Below, in pieces: positions 21,460-33,365 of a stretch of DNA of 64,000 nucleotides; positions within the stretch are counted from its first letter, which is position 1, and the number at the start of each line of letters is the position of its first letter. The stretch spans positions 339,018,654-339,082,653 of the forward strand of contig JAUPFV010000002.1 of NCBI GenBank assembly GCA_036936605.1, in the 5' to 3' direction. Both the position numbers and the translations under genes were made by a program. The notes beneath the pieces were generated by a model. That model searched no databases, was not told the DNA's origin, and worked only from the letters and a program-made list of their open reading frames with translations. Origin of the DNA: Limnanthes douglasii subsp. nivea (taxonomy: Eukaryota > Streptophyta > Magnoliopsida > Brassicales > Limnanthaceae).

Positions 21460-22044
21460 ACGGTAAAGAATACGACCATGCCCATCCATCACTGTCTCAT
21501 TCTCTCTTTACCTTTGTTTCTCACCGCATAAACCCTAGCCTCTAATTTCCTTTCTTCTTCTTAATCTTCGCCCCCGGATTCTCCGATTTTGATCATCAAG
21601 GTCAGTTTTTCCGATTCCATTTTAACCAAGCTCTTTCTTTTTAGGTTAAAATTATATATAACTTTACTCTGTTACTCCCGTTGTTGAGCTTGTTGATACC
21701 GATGCTTTGTTGTGTTTAGTTGGTGCTTTGCTCTTAATCTAGGTTCAAAATCTGAGTATAAGTATAGTAAATGACTCTTGTTAATTTAATTTACAATATG
21801 ATTAGGGTTCTTCTAGTATTTCCGATTCGGAAACTAGTTTGATTAACTGGCGTATCTCTGATTTTGATTCAGTGTATAGTGAAGTCGGTGAATCAGTGAA
21901 GGTCTCACTTGAATATATTGCTGATTTTTGCAGTGACCTATCAAGTCTCAGACGACATAGCTATTCTCTTTTGCTTAACAAGTGAGATTTTCAAGACCCA
22001 AGTTTGGTAGATTTTGTTTTGGGTGCCAATAAAAAATAGCGAAA
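21460..22044 (+). other. 5' untranslated region of the RING gene with one intron
   Basis: A pyrimidine-rich leader with AAACCCTAGCC (21531-21541), typical of plant leaders, ends in ATCAAG at 21600. GTCAGT follows as donor, and TTTTTGCAG ends at 21933 as acceptor (intron 21601-21933, 333 nt). Exon 2 then has 111 non-coding bases with no ATG in any frame before the ACG at 22045. An in-frame TAA at 22030 closes the frame upstream. The transcription start is a guess. Confidence 0.65.
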
Positions 22045-22047
22045 ACG
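22045..22047 (+). other. Presumed start codon reading ACG instead of ATG
   Basis: The predicted N-terminus GALCCVAARPHG follows ACG at 22045. There is no ATG between the upstream in-frame stop (22030) and residue 43. The context AAAACGG has A at -3 and G at +4, ideal for initiation. Either a non-AUG start or a mutated ATG. Confidence 0.55.
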
Positions 22048-24059
22048 GGTGCACTTTGTTGCGTGGCCGCTAGGCCACACGGAGTTAGTTCGCCTAGTAT
22101 CGAAAGGGGGTCTTACTTAGATAGCGAAGAACCGCGTTGGCGGACAAACTCGAGTTTTTCGCCTCCTCATATGAGAGTATGGAATAATAGATTGAATACG
22201 ATTGGAGTTGGTAGTGGAAGTTTTTCTAACCATCATTACTCAGTTTCTGATGGAGTGCTGTCGTACACGGGAAGCCCATCTTATAGTGTACATATGCCAC
22301 AGCGTACTTCACCAATGGATGTTTCTCTTACTGGAGGTAATGATGATTTCCTTCTACTAAAGTGGTTAGTTTTGTATTCGTGTGAGTTCCTTCACCAGTG
22401 TAGCTCTTTTGTCTCCTTTACCTTAGTGAATTTTTTATTTTTTGCATAGCTTAGCATGACTATCAATCAAATATCGTCGGCTAAAAGAAAACAGCTGCTT
22501 AAATTAATAGTATTCAAGCCCGAGCTAAAACTTCTACATAAGCTCGACTTTCGGATCGAGACGAGCTCGAATATGTCTATATGACTCACGAGCTATTTGA
22601 GAGCGGTTCAAAATACAGATCAAGGCCGAGCTCGTGTAGGTTTGGCTCAAATGCAGCTCAACTAAAATGATAAATGTATAGAATTCTTTTAATATAAAAC
22701 CATTGAATTTCTCAGTAATTCTCTTAAATACATCATTCCTGCTTGGATTTGGGCTTGAATGTGGTTCGAGTTAGGAATTCGAGCCTAGTTATAGAACTTG
22801 AACAATTATAGAGCTGAGACTATAAAATAAAAATCGAAATTTGAAGCTCGTAAAGCTAGATATTTGACTTCTCGCTTGAATCCAACCCCAGCCCCTTGCA
22901 TAAACCGTGTGATACATAGATTTCTTTTTTCTTTACAAAAAATGTTTCCATTTTCTGTGGTTTGCAATTGCAAAGATCTTACAATTGCTTAATAGTATAA
23001 CTCCTTTTTTGTTTCTCAGAGTCAAGGTCGGAGACCTCTTGGTTTCCTCGTTCAACCGAGGTGATTTTTCATTAAGAGTTCATGTTGCTTCTTTGTGTAA
23101 TTCTTTTAGCAGGAGTTAGTGAATTATTAAAAAAATTATTCCTCTTTTTTCAGCGGCAATATCATTTTGGGCCGACTGCTGAGTCTCCCAGTTTTGGGTC
23201 CCCATTTTCACATTCGGGTTCATTAAATTTTGAAGTAACAACCAAACAACCCTACTCTTTTCCAACTTGCAATATCTCATGTCGCCGCTCTTACATGTCA
23301 AAAGCAATTTATCCGTTAGTTTTCCGGAACCCTGTATCAGACTGTAAGAACCTTAACAACGCAGAGATCAGCAGCGACACCAGGTCAACTTATAGTAATG
23401 ATCGTGCCTCACCATCCACGTGGCTAGATAACAATTTGAGTGCCGAGAACATGGTTTTCAAATCTCCTGCTGAACTCCAAAGGTCAGCAATCTCACCAGA
23501 CGCTAGTGTTAGCTCTCAAAGAGACGGACTTAGGTCGAGCGGTGCGAGTAGTTACGATTTTGGGTTTGATGATACGTTTGATATAGCTAACCATATAGAT
23601 CCGAGGCCTCGTGCCGAAGTTCAGAAATGCGGAGTTTGCCGGAAACTTTTGTCGCAGAAGTCTCCTTGGTGTTCACTTCGAATCGTGAGAAGTAATGATA
23701 TGCCAACGGCTGGGGTTTTGTCGTGCTGTCACGTTTTTCATGCCGAGTGTTTGGAACAAGCGAATCCGAAAAGTCAGGTTCACGACCCTCCTTGTCCGGT
23801 TTGTTCGAAAGCCATAGAAGAGTCCACCCCCATCACGGAATCCTTACAAATGGCTTTGAGATCTCTCAGAAAGAGCAGTGTCGTTGCCGCTACACCCGAG
23901 TCTCCTGGGAAACTTGGTAACTACATTAACCAAAGTCATTTAAAGAAAAGTTTGGACGATCGTGATTCGTCAATGAGCAGCCGACTTAAAAGGCATTTGA
24001 CCTGCAAGCTCAAAGCTAGCAAAGAAATATTCCGAAATACGTCATCCTCTTCTAGCTGA
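22045..24059 (+). CDS. RING-H2 finger protein (putative E3 ubiquitin ligase)
   Basis: Three coding exons: 22045-22336, 23020-23060 and 23154-24059, joined at GT-AG sites in phases 1 and 0, giving 1239 bp and about 412 residues. The RING-H2 finger is at about residues 270-328: C-x2-C (CGVC), a central CCHVFHAEC with the C-x-H-x2-H-x2-C spacing, and CPVC. Such fingers bind two zinc ions and recruit E2 enzymes, so the likely role is substrate ubiquitination. The N-terminus GALCCVAARPHG has a Cys pair and, with a starting Met, a glycine-2 that could be myristoylated. The middle is Ser-rich and disordered. No in-frame stop occurs in the exons. An internal ATG at 22171 would remove 42 residues. Confidence 0.8.
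22337..23019 (+). other. Intron of the RING gene with a degenerate GAGCTCG-rich insertion
   Basis: 683-nt intron. From about 22510 to 22870 it carries words such as GAGCTCGAATATG, ACGAGCTATTTGAG and GAAGCTCGTAAAGC, suggesting an old dispersed repeat inserted in the intron. Donor GTAATG and acceptor TTTCTCAG flank it. Confidence 0.5.
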
Positions 24060-24300
24060 GAGAGCTCAACTGATGTTAAGTTCATTCCAGATCTGTAATT
24101 TAGATTGTTGTGTATTTTATGTTTTAATGGAGTCCTTGTTTTGGAGAAGCAGAAAAAGAGCTTTTTACAACTTTTTGGATAGAATGCTTAGTGTCATGTA
24201 TAGTCACTGATGAATGTATCCTATCTTCTCTGTTCTAGTAGAAACCCTGTTTCAGGCGTTGTAAAAGTACAAATTACATGTGCCCAAATATTTATAATTT
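24060..24300 (+). other. 3' untranslated region of the RING gene
   Basis: T-rich sequence after the TGA stop at 24057. AT-rich near-upstream elements lie near 24115 and 24285; the poly(A) site cannot be placed. Confidence 0.45.
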
Positions 24301-26829
24301 TCATAGATTTACACTATGTTTAAATTTAAAAGTTATTGATTGTATCCTTATTTAATATCTGCGCTTTGTGAACAACCAAGGTTCTTTCTGGAACATAGTT
24401 AACCAGTTTGACGCGGTTGACCTTGTTAGCAAGGTAAGATAGAGTTATCGGAGGAAACCTGAATCCACCAAGGGGACAAGCAGACAACCATAAAACAAAT
24501 GAAATTGTAAGATAGAATGTAGTAGTAAAGTAATGAATGATATATGAATCCCCAATATTTTAGAAGACTAGGTGCCAATAAGAAGCACCAAAATGAAGAA
24601 ATTACTGCTAAAAAATATGGATATACAAGGCCAAAACAAAGAAATTAGTGTTCAAAGTATGCATAAACAGCGCCAGATACAGAAACACAGTCACCTCTTA
24701 TTTCGGCAACGAGATATATGCTCAAATGGTACAACAGGAAAAACCTTAATAGAAAGATATTATATCTTATGTCACCGGAAACATTGTATCTTGGGGTTAT
24801 ACCGGGGAGTAGTCCTCTATCATGGTCGAGTCTAAATACTCATAAAAATAGGGAGCTGAAAGTGCTAATATCTATTTATCACAAATGTGAGAGATCTGCT
24901 TATTTACAAAAAATGATTTGTTTGTTTTGTTTTTGAAAACGTGAGAGATCCATTTATTACAAAGGTAAAAAAAATGGACTCTCGTGAGACAACCGGCAAA
25001 CATGAGAGACTTGTCATGTTTTTTATTCATTGTTCAGAATTGAAAATTGAAATCGTCGAGTGATGTTACTGATATATGTGCTCATTTTTGGGGCTGACTC
25101 AAGCTCTGTTATCTTGCAAAGTCTCGACCACAGTTGTTCATACGTATTTGTGTGTGGTACCTGAAGCTTTATACGGTCTTATTGGTATAGCCGAAGGTTG
25201 TCAACATTCCGTCCATATTGCTAAAATAAGTATTGAAAAGAAGGTTATAGTTTCAAAAATTTGGAGTATCGTATACCTGGTTTAGTATCTAGCATTTATA
25301 AAAATATATATAACCGATATAATACCATTATCAATATATACATATTTAATGTACAAATATACATTGTGTATAAAATATATATAAAGATTAAATTATAATA
25401 TTAAAATTTCAAACGACTATTTTAATTATAATTATAATATATCAAATTATAATAGTATAACAATTTTATTACTATAAATAGAAAAACTACAATATTATAA
25501 TATATAATTAAAAGTAAACTACACAATAAACTCATAATATTTAGCACAACCAAATCGGTTACCCCTTAAAAGCAATTCTCTACTTACAATTTTTGGGGAT
25601 AATTTCCTTCCTATTAGTTACTTAATATCAGAATAGGACAATATTGATTTTCTAAAGTATCTTTAAACTAAATTAGATTAAGAAACGGATACTACCGTGG
25701 CTGAAATTCAAGTATTTTTATTTGTAATACGGATCCGATACTTGTTTTTGTGTGTATTTTTTTAAAGCAAAAGAGAAACATATTCACAATTCATTCCCCT
25801 CTTAATATTATTGTCTACAAGTTGTCTTAAAGTATTAACTGATTCTAGTTTGCTTACTCATTTATTTTGAATCAAAAAATTTATTTGATAAACCAATCAT
25901 ATTTGATTGTGTTAATATTATAATAGTTGAATTAATAACTTAACCTTTTCACTTATTTGGTTGTATTAGTTTCGATATTAGTTTGTATTACTTGTTATTC
26001 GTTGAAAAAAATAATATTTTTATTGATGATATTAATTAGTATTAGTTTAAATTTACAGTTTATTAGTCTAAATTTACCGTTAATTTAAGCTTTGAGGACA
26101 CAAGTGGTGTATTTCCCTTTCAGTTCCACCAACAATTGCTGCCCACTCGAATATCCAAATTGATTTTTGATAAGGTGGGTTTTTCGTCTCGTGGAATAAG
26201 CATAGCAATATAAAAGTAAAGATAATTATAAATAGTTGATACTATTTGAAACAAATCGAATTTCGAGAGTTTTTTTTACAGTAATCCCAAATAACTTAAA
26301 TCATCTCTAAGCTATAATTGACTTGCCGACCTTAAACAGATTTTCAGTATGTCATTTTTGATCGATAGATTTCATATTCTAGACATTAGGTATAATAGAT
26401 AGAGATAATTTATAAGAAATTCACAGTTGTTCAAGTATTAGTAATTCAAAATCCAACAACATAGACAAATTTAACCAACCAATAATCTCATTGTGAAATG
26501 AAATGCATTATAGAAACTAATCGTTTAATCAACAAATCAATACAATTAACACATCAGTATAATTCATTGAAACCTTCTACATGCTGAAATTTGGTCATTA
26601 CCTCAAAGTCTATACCATCAGTGCCTTCGTTTTTCTTATGTGTTAGAATCGACTATCACAGGAATCATACCAAGCATCATCACAAACTGATCATATATAT
26701 ATATATACATAAACCGAGAGCTCTTCCAATCAATACCTGCTTTAAAATGACATGGTTCAAATCTTACCACACAAATCAAAAACAAAAAACAATAAATTAT
26801 AAAGAGAAAAAATAAATTAATGTTTATAC
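24301..26829. other. Intergenic AT-rich region, no gene recognised
   Basis: ORFs here are short and of low complexity. 25290-25520 is almost pure AT with TATA-type repeats. A short direct repeat GTGAGAGAT(C)C lies near 24885 and 24940. No TE termini were found. Confidence 0.5.
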
Positions 26830-27720
26830 GTGTTTTAAAAACAATATATTTTATACTGGTTTCTCATGCATCTATCATATGCTTGGTTCTGCATTTATTA
26901 TAGTGGACTTGGTTTCACATCTATCATAGTGGGTCTGGTTATGCATACAAAATTTAAACACGTTTTGTATCTATAAAAATACAAGGCTTCGCATCTTCTT
27001 TAAAATAGTCTACTCCGTTTACAATGTAAAATTAAAAAATTAAAAAAATTGTATCTTTTGAGCGTTAATTCTAAAAAATTCAAAAAATACTATTGATTTA
27101 TTTTTTTAAGACAAACAAAACTAGATCAATTCATGATATGTTTTGAATTTGTTTAAAAATATATATTTTACACTGGTTTCTCATTACCTTACATTGTTTT
27201 GCATCTATCATATGTCTGGTTTCGCATCTACGATCTAGCATCTTACATAAATAACCATGTTTTGCATATACCACTACAGACAATAAACGTGTTCCGCATC
27301 TCGAATATAGTGAATAGACATGTTTCCCATCTTCAAAAACTTTGTCTTCCTTGTCGAAGCTTGAACTGGTTCTCGAACCAGATTTTCCAAAAAAATAAAA
27401 AATACCAAAAACGATCAAAACATTACTGCAATACAACAATTCAACTAAAAAATCAAATAAATATCAGATAAATTAAAAAAAAAAACGAAAAAAGCAAAAA
27501 TCTAGTAACCTATTTCAAAATAATAATAAAAAAATCGAGTTAACGAAACAACCAAATTGACTTACCTAAACAGAAATATAAAATCAAATGTTGAAACAAA
27601 TAAAAACACAATCTAAATCATACGAAAAACAAGGAATCGAACCTGTTATTGTTATGGTATAGTAGCCTCACGTAAAATAGAGAGAGAAAGAAAAATGGAA
27701 AAAAATTAAGTTGGAAAATC
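26830..27720. repeat. Dispersed repeat with short imperfect tandem units (left member of an inverted pair)
   Basis: Units of the type GGTTTCGCATCTATCATAG recur at 26860-26945 and 27175-27330. Between them lies AAGACAAACAAAACTAGATC, also found in changed form near 31310. The segment 27300-27700 resembles the reverse complement of 36560-37000 (GAGAGAGAAA, GGTTTCGCATCTTC and A-rich stretches). Probably a non-autonomous DNA element. Confidence 0.5.
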
Positions 27721-28828
27721 AAAAGGCTTTTATATAATTAACTAATAGAATTTATGATATTATTAAGTCTTAAATGATAAATATTTGAGAGAAATGAGTC
27801 TTTATCAGAAATACATAAAAATATGGGTATTAAATGAATAACATCTAAATTATATATATAAACTTCCGTTTTGGGTTCAGTATTATTTAAGATCCAAAAG
27901 CCACACTATTATCTACCACTTAGTGTCTATATTTTCATATATGTTTTAGGAAGACAAATTTAACTACTCTATTTACCATATAATACCAAACTTTTTTTCT
28001 TAATACCCTAAATACCCGTAACTAATTATATATTGGGGTTTCCATCGATTGATATATGTAAAAAAATGTTTATCTATTAATCCGACCTCAAATCTTATTT
28101 ACTTAGATGTACCAAAATAAGTTTGCATCTACCTACTAGTCCAAAATAAAAAGATTTATTCAAAATTACTCCTCTTTTACCCCTACTTTTTTTTATTTCT
28201 TTGTGGCTCAAATCGTTGTATATTTAACCTTGTCTTTATTCTATCACACTATTTCTCTCTATTTTGTATGGTGTCGATGATGCGTTAGCTCCCCCACCCT
28301 CATATTTCACCAGTCGCCTTTGCATTTATCGATTCATGATGGAGTAAAAAGAATCAAGGTAGCTACAATCATGACCTATGTGATCTTTCTAAGTAAGGCC
28401 ATGTTTATCCATTGCTCAACCAATTAAACCAGAGATTGCCATTGTTGCCGCCATAACACCTTCTGCATCATCCAAACTACCTCGGTTATACAATCATCCT
28501 ACTCTGGTGTACGACCTTTCACTGCATCTCCTCGAAAGTCATACTCCCACCTCCACCGTTAAGTTGCTCGGGTGGGTTGCTCACAGGGTAGGAAAATATT
28601 TTTGGTTTTATTCTTGATTGCATACAAATTTGGTAATTAGTTTACACAAAGTCCATATTTGATAGAATTCGACACAAGGTCGATGACATGTGAAACTAGG
28701 TATAAACAAGTCTTAAGGATTTGTGGCGAGAATCAGTAATGAGAATTTAGCAGCAGTTATGCATCTCGGTTTATTTACTGCATATTTCTATAATATATAA
28801 ATTATAGTTTTCATTTATGGCAACCCAG
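27721..28828. other. Spacer, no gene recognised
   Basis: AT-rich to 28250. The stretch 28260-28610 is less AT-rich and lies where the transit-peptide exon of the ClpP pseudogene would be expected, but no convincing coding match was seen. Confidence 0.4.
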
Positions 28829-30775
28829 TTTGGAAGAACTCGATATCGGAAACATGCTTCACCAACAACGAATTGTCTTCTCGGGCTCGCAGGTCTTGTG
28901 GTTTTTATTTTTGTGGATGAACTGAAAAATTAGTCTGGTGCTGCAAGTTGGTCCCTTTAACTCAAGGCATTAATAACTGAGCACAATATCTTTTTGTAAC
29001 TAGACTGACTAGCATGGTTGAAAATTTTACCAATTTATTTGAAACACTTCGGATATGGTTTGCATTGAGTCCAAATAACATTGCTTCTATTTCGTTGACC
29101 ACCAAAGCCCTCACGGGAGGAGTAATTATAGACATATTCATTAGATATTCCTCGAATGTATTTTTGGTTGAATGCATGCATTGTCTTTGGCTAAGTAGAT
29201 GACGTGACAGCAGATTTGATCTTTAGTCAACTATTGTTCATTGATGTCGAAGATTAATAAAAAGACATCAAACAGTTTATCAATTCACATAGTGGATCGA
29301 TCACGGCTGATACATCATACATGTATACATAGTTTTTTATATTATTTTAACTTTCTGTTTACTTCTCAACCAAACACATTATTTATGTGGGATATTATAT
29401 CTTGTATAAGGTATAGACCTCTTGAAAAATTATGTGTGCCTTAGACTTGTGTGTTTTATGACCATCTCATATATGATTTGTAAGTGCTTAAACTAAACAC
29501 AGTATCCTTTCTATTATCTTATTTTGACTCAGAATAAACTTATTTATTAAAAAAATATATTGATTTTAATCATATTACAGGTTAACAGGTATCAAACATT
29601 ATATATTGGTTAACATAGTATCAAATATTGTATAATAGTTGATCACACCAAATTGATCGCGAATAAGTGTCTAAAAGGAAAAATATGGAAAAATATGATG
29701 GTTTGTATTTTTAAATAGGAATGGACATATATGATGCAATGAAACTGTGCAAGGTAGGTTTTTCGACAGTTTGCTTTGGCTTTGCTGCATTGATGAGTGT
29801 GTTTCTTCTTGCATATGGCTCTAAAAGGAAGAGATATTGCATGGCCAATTTCAAAGTTATGATCCATCAACCACTTAGAACTGGAAAAGGGAAAATATGT
29901 ACTTAAATTTTGGGGCCGTTGACAATCAAAATACAAAATTTCATGTTTTTAGTTGAGATATTTGTTTCATTGTTTTGAGGTTGTCTGGAATAGAATAATT
30001 ATCTAAAGTGTGAGAAATTGGATAATATTATTTTTTTCTTGTGTGTTAGAGCAAGTTTAAGTTGTTTATTTTTCATTTAGGCTACCGATATGAGTATAAG
30101 GATAAGGGAAATAACGTACCACAAATTTAAGTTAAACAAGATACTATCAAGAATTACAGGGAAGCCTGAAAAGCAGGTTTGGCACCAATTACTAATCTTT
30201 TTTATTTTTATCTTAATTTGTTTCTGGTTTAAAGGCTGGAAATATATCATCTTTTGGGTTTTGTCTTTTTTATGAGATACTTTAGGTTCATCCAAAACAA
30301 AAACGTTATGACACATTCTACGCATCTGTTACTATTTGAATTTTATTCATTTCCCGAGTTACACTTTTAAAAAAACTAAAGCATAAGAAAATCAATGAAA
30401 AATAACAATAATCAGGTAATGTGCTTGATATTGAACTTACTACATCTATCACATATGATGGAATCTGGAAATGAACTTACTTATTATAACAACAAAATCC
30501 CAAATAAAAGTATGTCATGGAGCACTGCTAGTTCAATATTTTTTAGACCAAATGAACAGTATATGACCAAAGTATGAATCATCAAATATGATCCAAAAAT
30601 AAATTATTTGGCTTCTTTGGTGTATTTTTATATTGAATTTGACATGGATCGGGAAAATTTCTTGAACCTATGAGAAGCGAAGGAACACGGGTTGGTAGAT
30701 AAAGTGAAGGAATACAAGTTGGTAGATGTGATGATCGATGATGGCAAGGCAAGACTAGTTGCACCTATTAGATAA
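28829..30775 (+). pseudogene. Nuclear plastid-type ClpP protease subunit pseudogene (CLPP3-like), intron-retaining
   Basis: Five exon-like blocks align in order to plastid ClpP. 28829-28892: LEELDIGNMLHQQRIVF. 29195-29309: DDVTADLIFSQLLFIDVED, then two stops, then FINSHSGSITA. 29719-29894: MDIYDAMKLCK through VMIHQPL. 30081-30176: MSIRIREITYHKFKLNKI and SRITGKPE. 30632-30775: DMDRENFLN, a stop where the family has NPWEAKE, then VMIDDGKARLVAP. Some splice sites survive and others are lost (donor at 29310 reads AT). The catalytic serine of the AASMG motif is Leu (AALMS), while the histidine of MIHQP is kept. KEHGLVDKV and KEYKLVDVM are a small internal duplication. The ClpP core normally degrades unfolded stromal proteins; this copy is dead. 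Introns argue against a processed copy. Confidence 0.9.
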
Positions 30776-30804
30776 ATCACCTCATTCAAAGAAAATGGTC
30801 CTAG

Positions 30805-30807
<3 letters not shown>

Positions 30808-30880
<73 letters not shown>
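30808..30880. repeat. (AT)n microsatellite
   Basis: About 36 uninterrupted AT units. No gene is nearby except the ClpP pseudogene upstream. Confidence 0.97.
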
Positions 30881-30883
<3 letters not shown>

Positions 30884-31369
30884 TAAACAATTTTTTACCA
30901 ACGTGTAAAATTTATAAAGCTACTAGTGAATGAATTTATTTTTTATATCTTAATGTATATGTTCACATAAATGAAAGATCTCTCTTTATATATCAAGTCA
31001 TAACCAAATCTAAATAATTAATAACATAAATAACAAGAATAAATATAACAGTAATAATATTATCATGAATAAAAATAAGAGAAACTACCCATAAATACAC
31101 ACTCAATTATCTTATTACCACCCAATACCTAAAAATTCCATACTGCCAATAGATACATCGGTGAAAACCCACATTTAACGCTCTTTTTTCATTTGAACCA
31201 AATTTCTCTTTCTTATTTTTTTATTTTTATTTTTATTTAAAAGGTCCGTATCTTTCAAACCGTAGTGCGAAAAAAAATCAGAAAGTTCCATCGACTTTGT
31301 CTTTTTAAGACGAACAAAAGTAGATCAATTAATGATGTTTTTAGAAATTGTTTAATTGTTGTTCAAAAA

Positions 31370-31600
31370 CCTCACATGGTTTATTTTATAAAGAAGTAGC
31401 ATGGTTGATTTTTCAAAGAACTCGCATGTTTAATTTTCCAAAGACGTAACATAGTTGATTTTTCAAAGAGCTCGCATGTTTAATTTTTCAAAGAACTCGC
31501 ATGGTTGATTTTACAAAGAACTCGTATGGTTGATTTTACAAAGAACTAGCATGGTTGAATTTTCAAAGAAGTAGCATGGTTGATTTTATTCAACACCCCG
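31370..31600 (+). repeat. Minisatellite, unit about 25-30 bp (left part)
   Basis: About 9 units of the type CATGGTTGATTTTTCAAAGAACTCG. The same unit in the same orientation resumes at 33889, so the intervening gypsy DNA interrupts one array. Confidence 0.85.
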
Positions 31601-31607
31601 GATCTCT

Positions 31608-33340
31608 AGTAGATCGGATAAGCTTAATGATTGGTAATGACTACTAAATATATGTGATTGGAGATATTAAACACTCACAATTCAATGCTTCTGGAATTCT
31701 AGGGGCTACTTAAACATTAGCCATAAAGGATTTAAACCAAAGTATTAAACGAAAGGGAAATTGGATAAATTAAACCTGTTCGGACTTAAACCGAACAATA
31801 GTACAAAACATTCCTTGGCTATCCAAGGAATTTGATTGTTAAAAAAACAAAAAATACATGATAAAACATTAGGGTTTGTTCCCTTCGGATTTTTCTTCAC
31901 CACCTTTTGAGTCAGCACTTGAACTCTCACCCGTTCCTTCTTCATTTGTAGAGTAGGGTAAGAAGGAACTGGAGGTGGGTTTTTTGTGGGGCGAAGGATT
32001 ATCTCTTCCCCCCAGAGTAACCTTCTTCTTCTTGGAAGCTTGCTCGTCACTGTTGGCCTTGCACTTTTTATCATTTTTGGGAGGCTTTGGTGGGTTCTTT
32101 GACCCTCCGGCTTCCCTTACAGTCTCAACTTCTACCGCTTTTAGCAAGGCCACATCGATACCACATTGGTTCCCATAATCAGTCCCCTCTGTAGTTGTTT
32201 GTGCCAAATCTGTTGTAGCCTTCCTCTTCTTGTTCTTCATTTTGTTGGGGGCTTTGGCCCTGGAAGGCAGGTACAGCTTGGCATATTTGGCCTCTGTCCT
32301 TTTTAGTATTATGTCAGCATGAGAGGGGGTGGTTAGCTCTTCCCATGAAAAGTCTCTTCTGCCTGCAGTGTTCCACAAGTGAGACCTCATAAAATTTCCC
32401 GATTTGAAGCAGTTGTGGAAGGAATTCCCCCAATTCTCCGAGGACTATGCATTGAGCTTTGCACAAGTCTTCTACCCTTCTTCCAAGTGGCTTGTGAACT
32501 CCTTCAGAAAAACTGAGGAGAGATAATAAATTAGCTAGAATAAGAAAGGGTGCATCTTAAGAAGTAAAAAGGAGAAGACTGAAAACTTACTAGTACTTTT
32601 CCATCTTCTGTTGAGAAAGCCAGGGTTTGTGTTGGCCTTGATCTTCCTACCATTCTCCCTTATCCCACTGACAAAAAGAAATTGTGTCCTCCAAGGTTTT
32701 TCAGACTCTAGTAGGTCATCCACAACCTTGAAATCATTCCCCATATTGTAGTGGTAGAAGAGGATTTGGTGGTTCTTGCACAAGTTTGCTACAACAACAA
32801 ACTGCTCCATTAGAAGAAGAATCTCTGACAGCCTAGACGCCATAATGCAAGCTAAGAGTGTATACCAAACGTTGGGGCTTAGCTGACTCGAGCATCGTTT
32901 GACCAGATGAAAGTACCTGACGATCTCTGGGTCTAAAGGGAACCGAAGTCCCCAGTTCAGCACTTCGATATATACTACCACTTCGTTCAATTTACAGTCA
33001 TGGGGGTCTCCTGAGTGATTGGTATCCTCACTTTTACAGACTTCAGAATTCCCCATTTGGTCTGTATTCCACCCAACTCAGCAGTATGGGTATAAATGTA
33101 GTTAATATTTTGCAAGGCTAGCAAATACTTAACACTGACATGTTTAAATCAAGGGCCTACCTTACCCTCTAGACACTACGGAAGTGCGTCCGGATGAGTC
33201 AAGCCAACTTTAGTTTTACCTCTCCTCTCTTAGGCAGCATCCCCTGTCTGACCTGAAGCCTCAGTCTCAAAAGGGGCTTCTTCAATGTTGTCCTCTATAT
33301 TCTTCCATCATTATGGAAGGCTTTTCAGCTATTTTTGAAG
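31608..33340 (-). pseudogene. Copy C of the gypsy antisense gene, N-terminal and C-terminal parts
   Basis: Similar throughout to D and A but without LTRs or pol. Reading down from 33340: MEE-type start of the conserved part, the globular domain (LNWGLRFPLDPEIVRYF, SPNVWYTLLACIMASRL), NMGNDFKVVDDLLES, an intron at 32513-32590 (GT-AG, phase 1, same position as in A, B and D), FLKEF, HLWNTAGRRDFSWEELTT and a lysine-rich stretch ending KKKKVTLG. It then jumps straight to the tail EEGTGESSSADSKGG and stop near 31870. The middle coiled-coil part is missing here but lies at 33366-33888 on the other strand. The last 250 bp are element 3' spacer. The function of the family is unknown. Confidence 0.75.
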
Positions 33341-33365
33341 AAGGTTGCTCCAGTTCCTTCATCGG

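Noticed and set aside
24572..25285. Short plus-strand ORFs after the RING gene
   Set aside because: No motif, no splice-consistent joining and biased composition; treated as chance ORFs.
28962..29202. Overlapping ORFs on both strands within the ClpP pseudogene
   Set aside because: They fall in the intron between the first two ClpP blocks and match no ClpP segment or other family.
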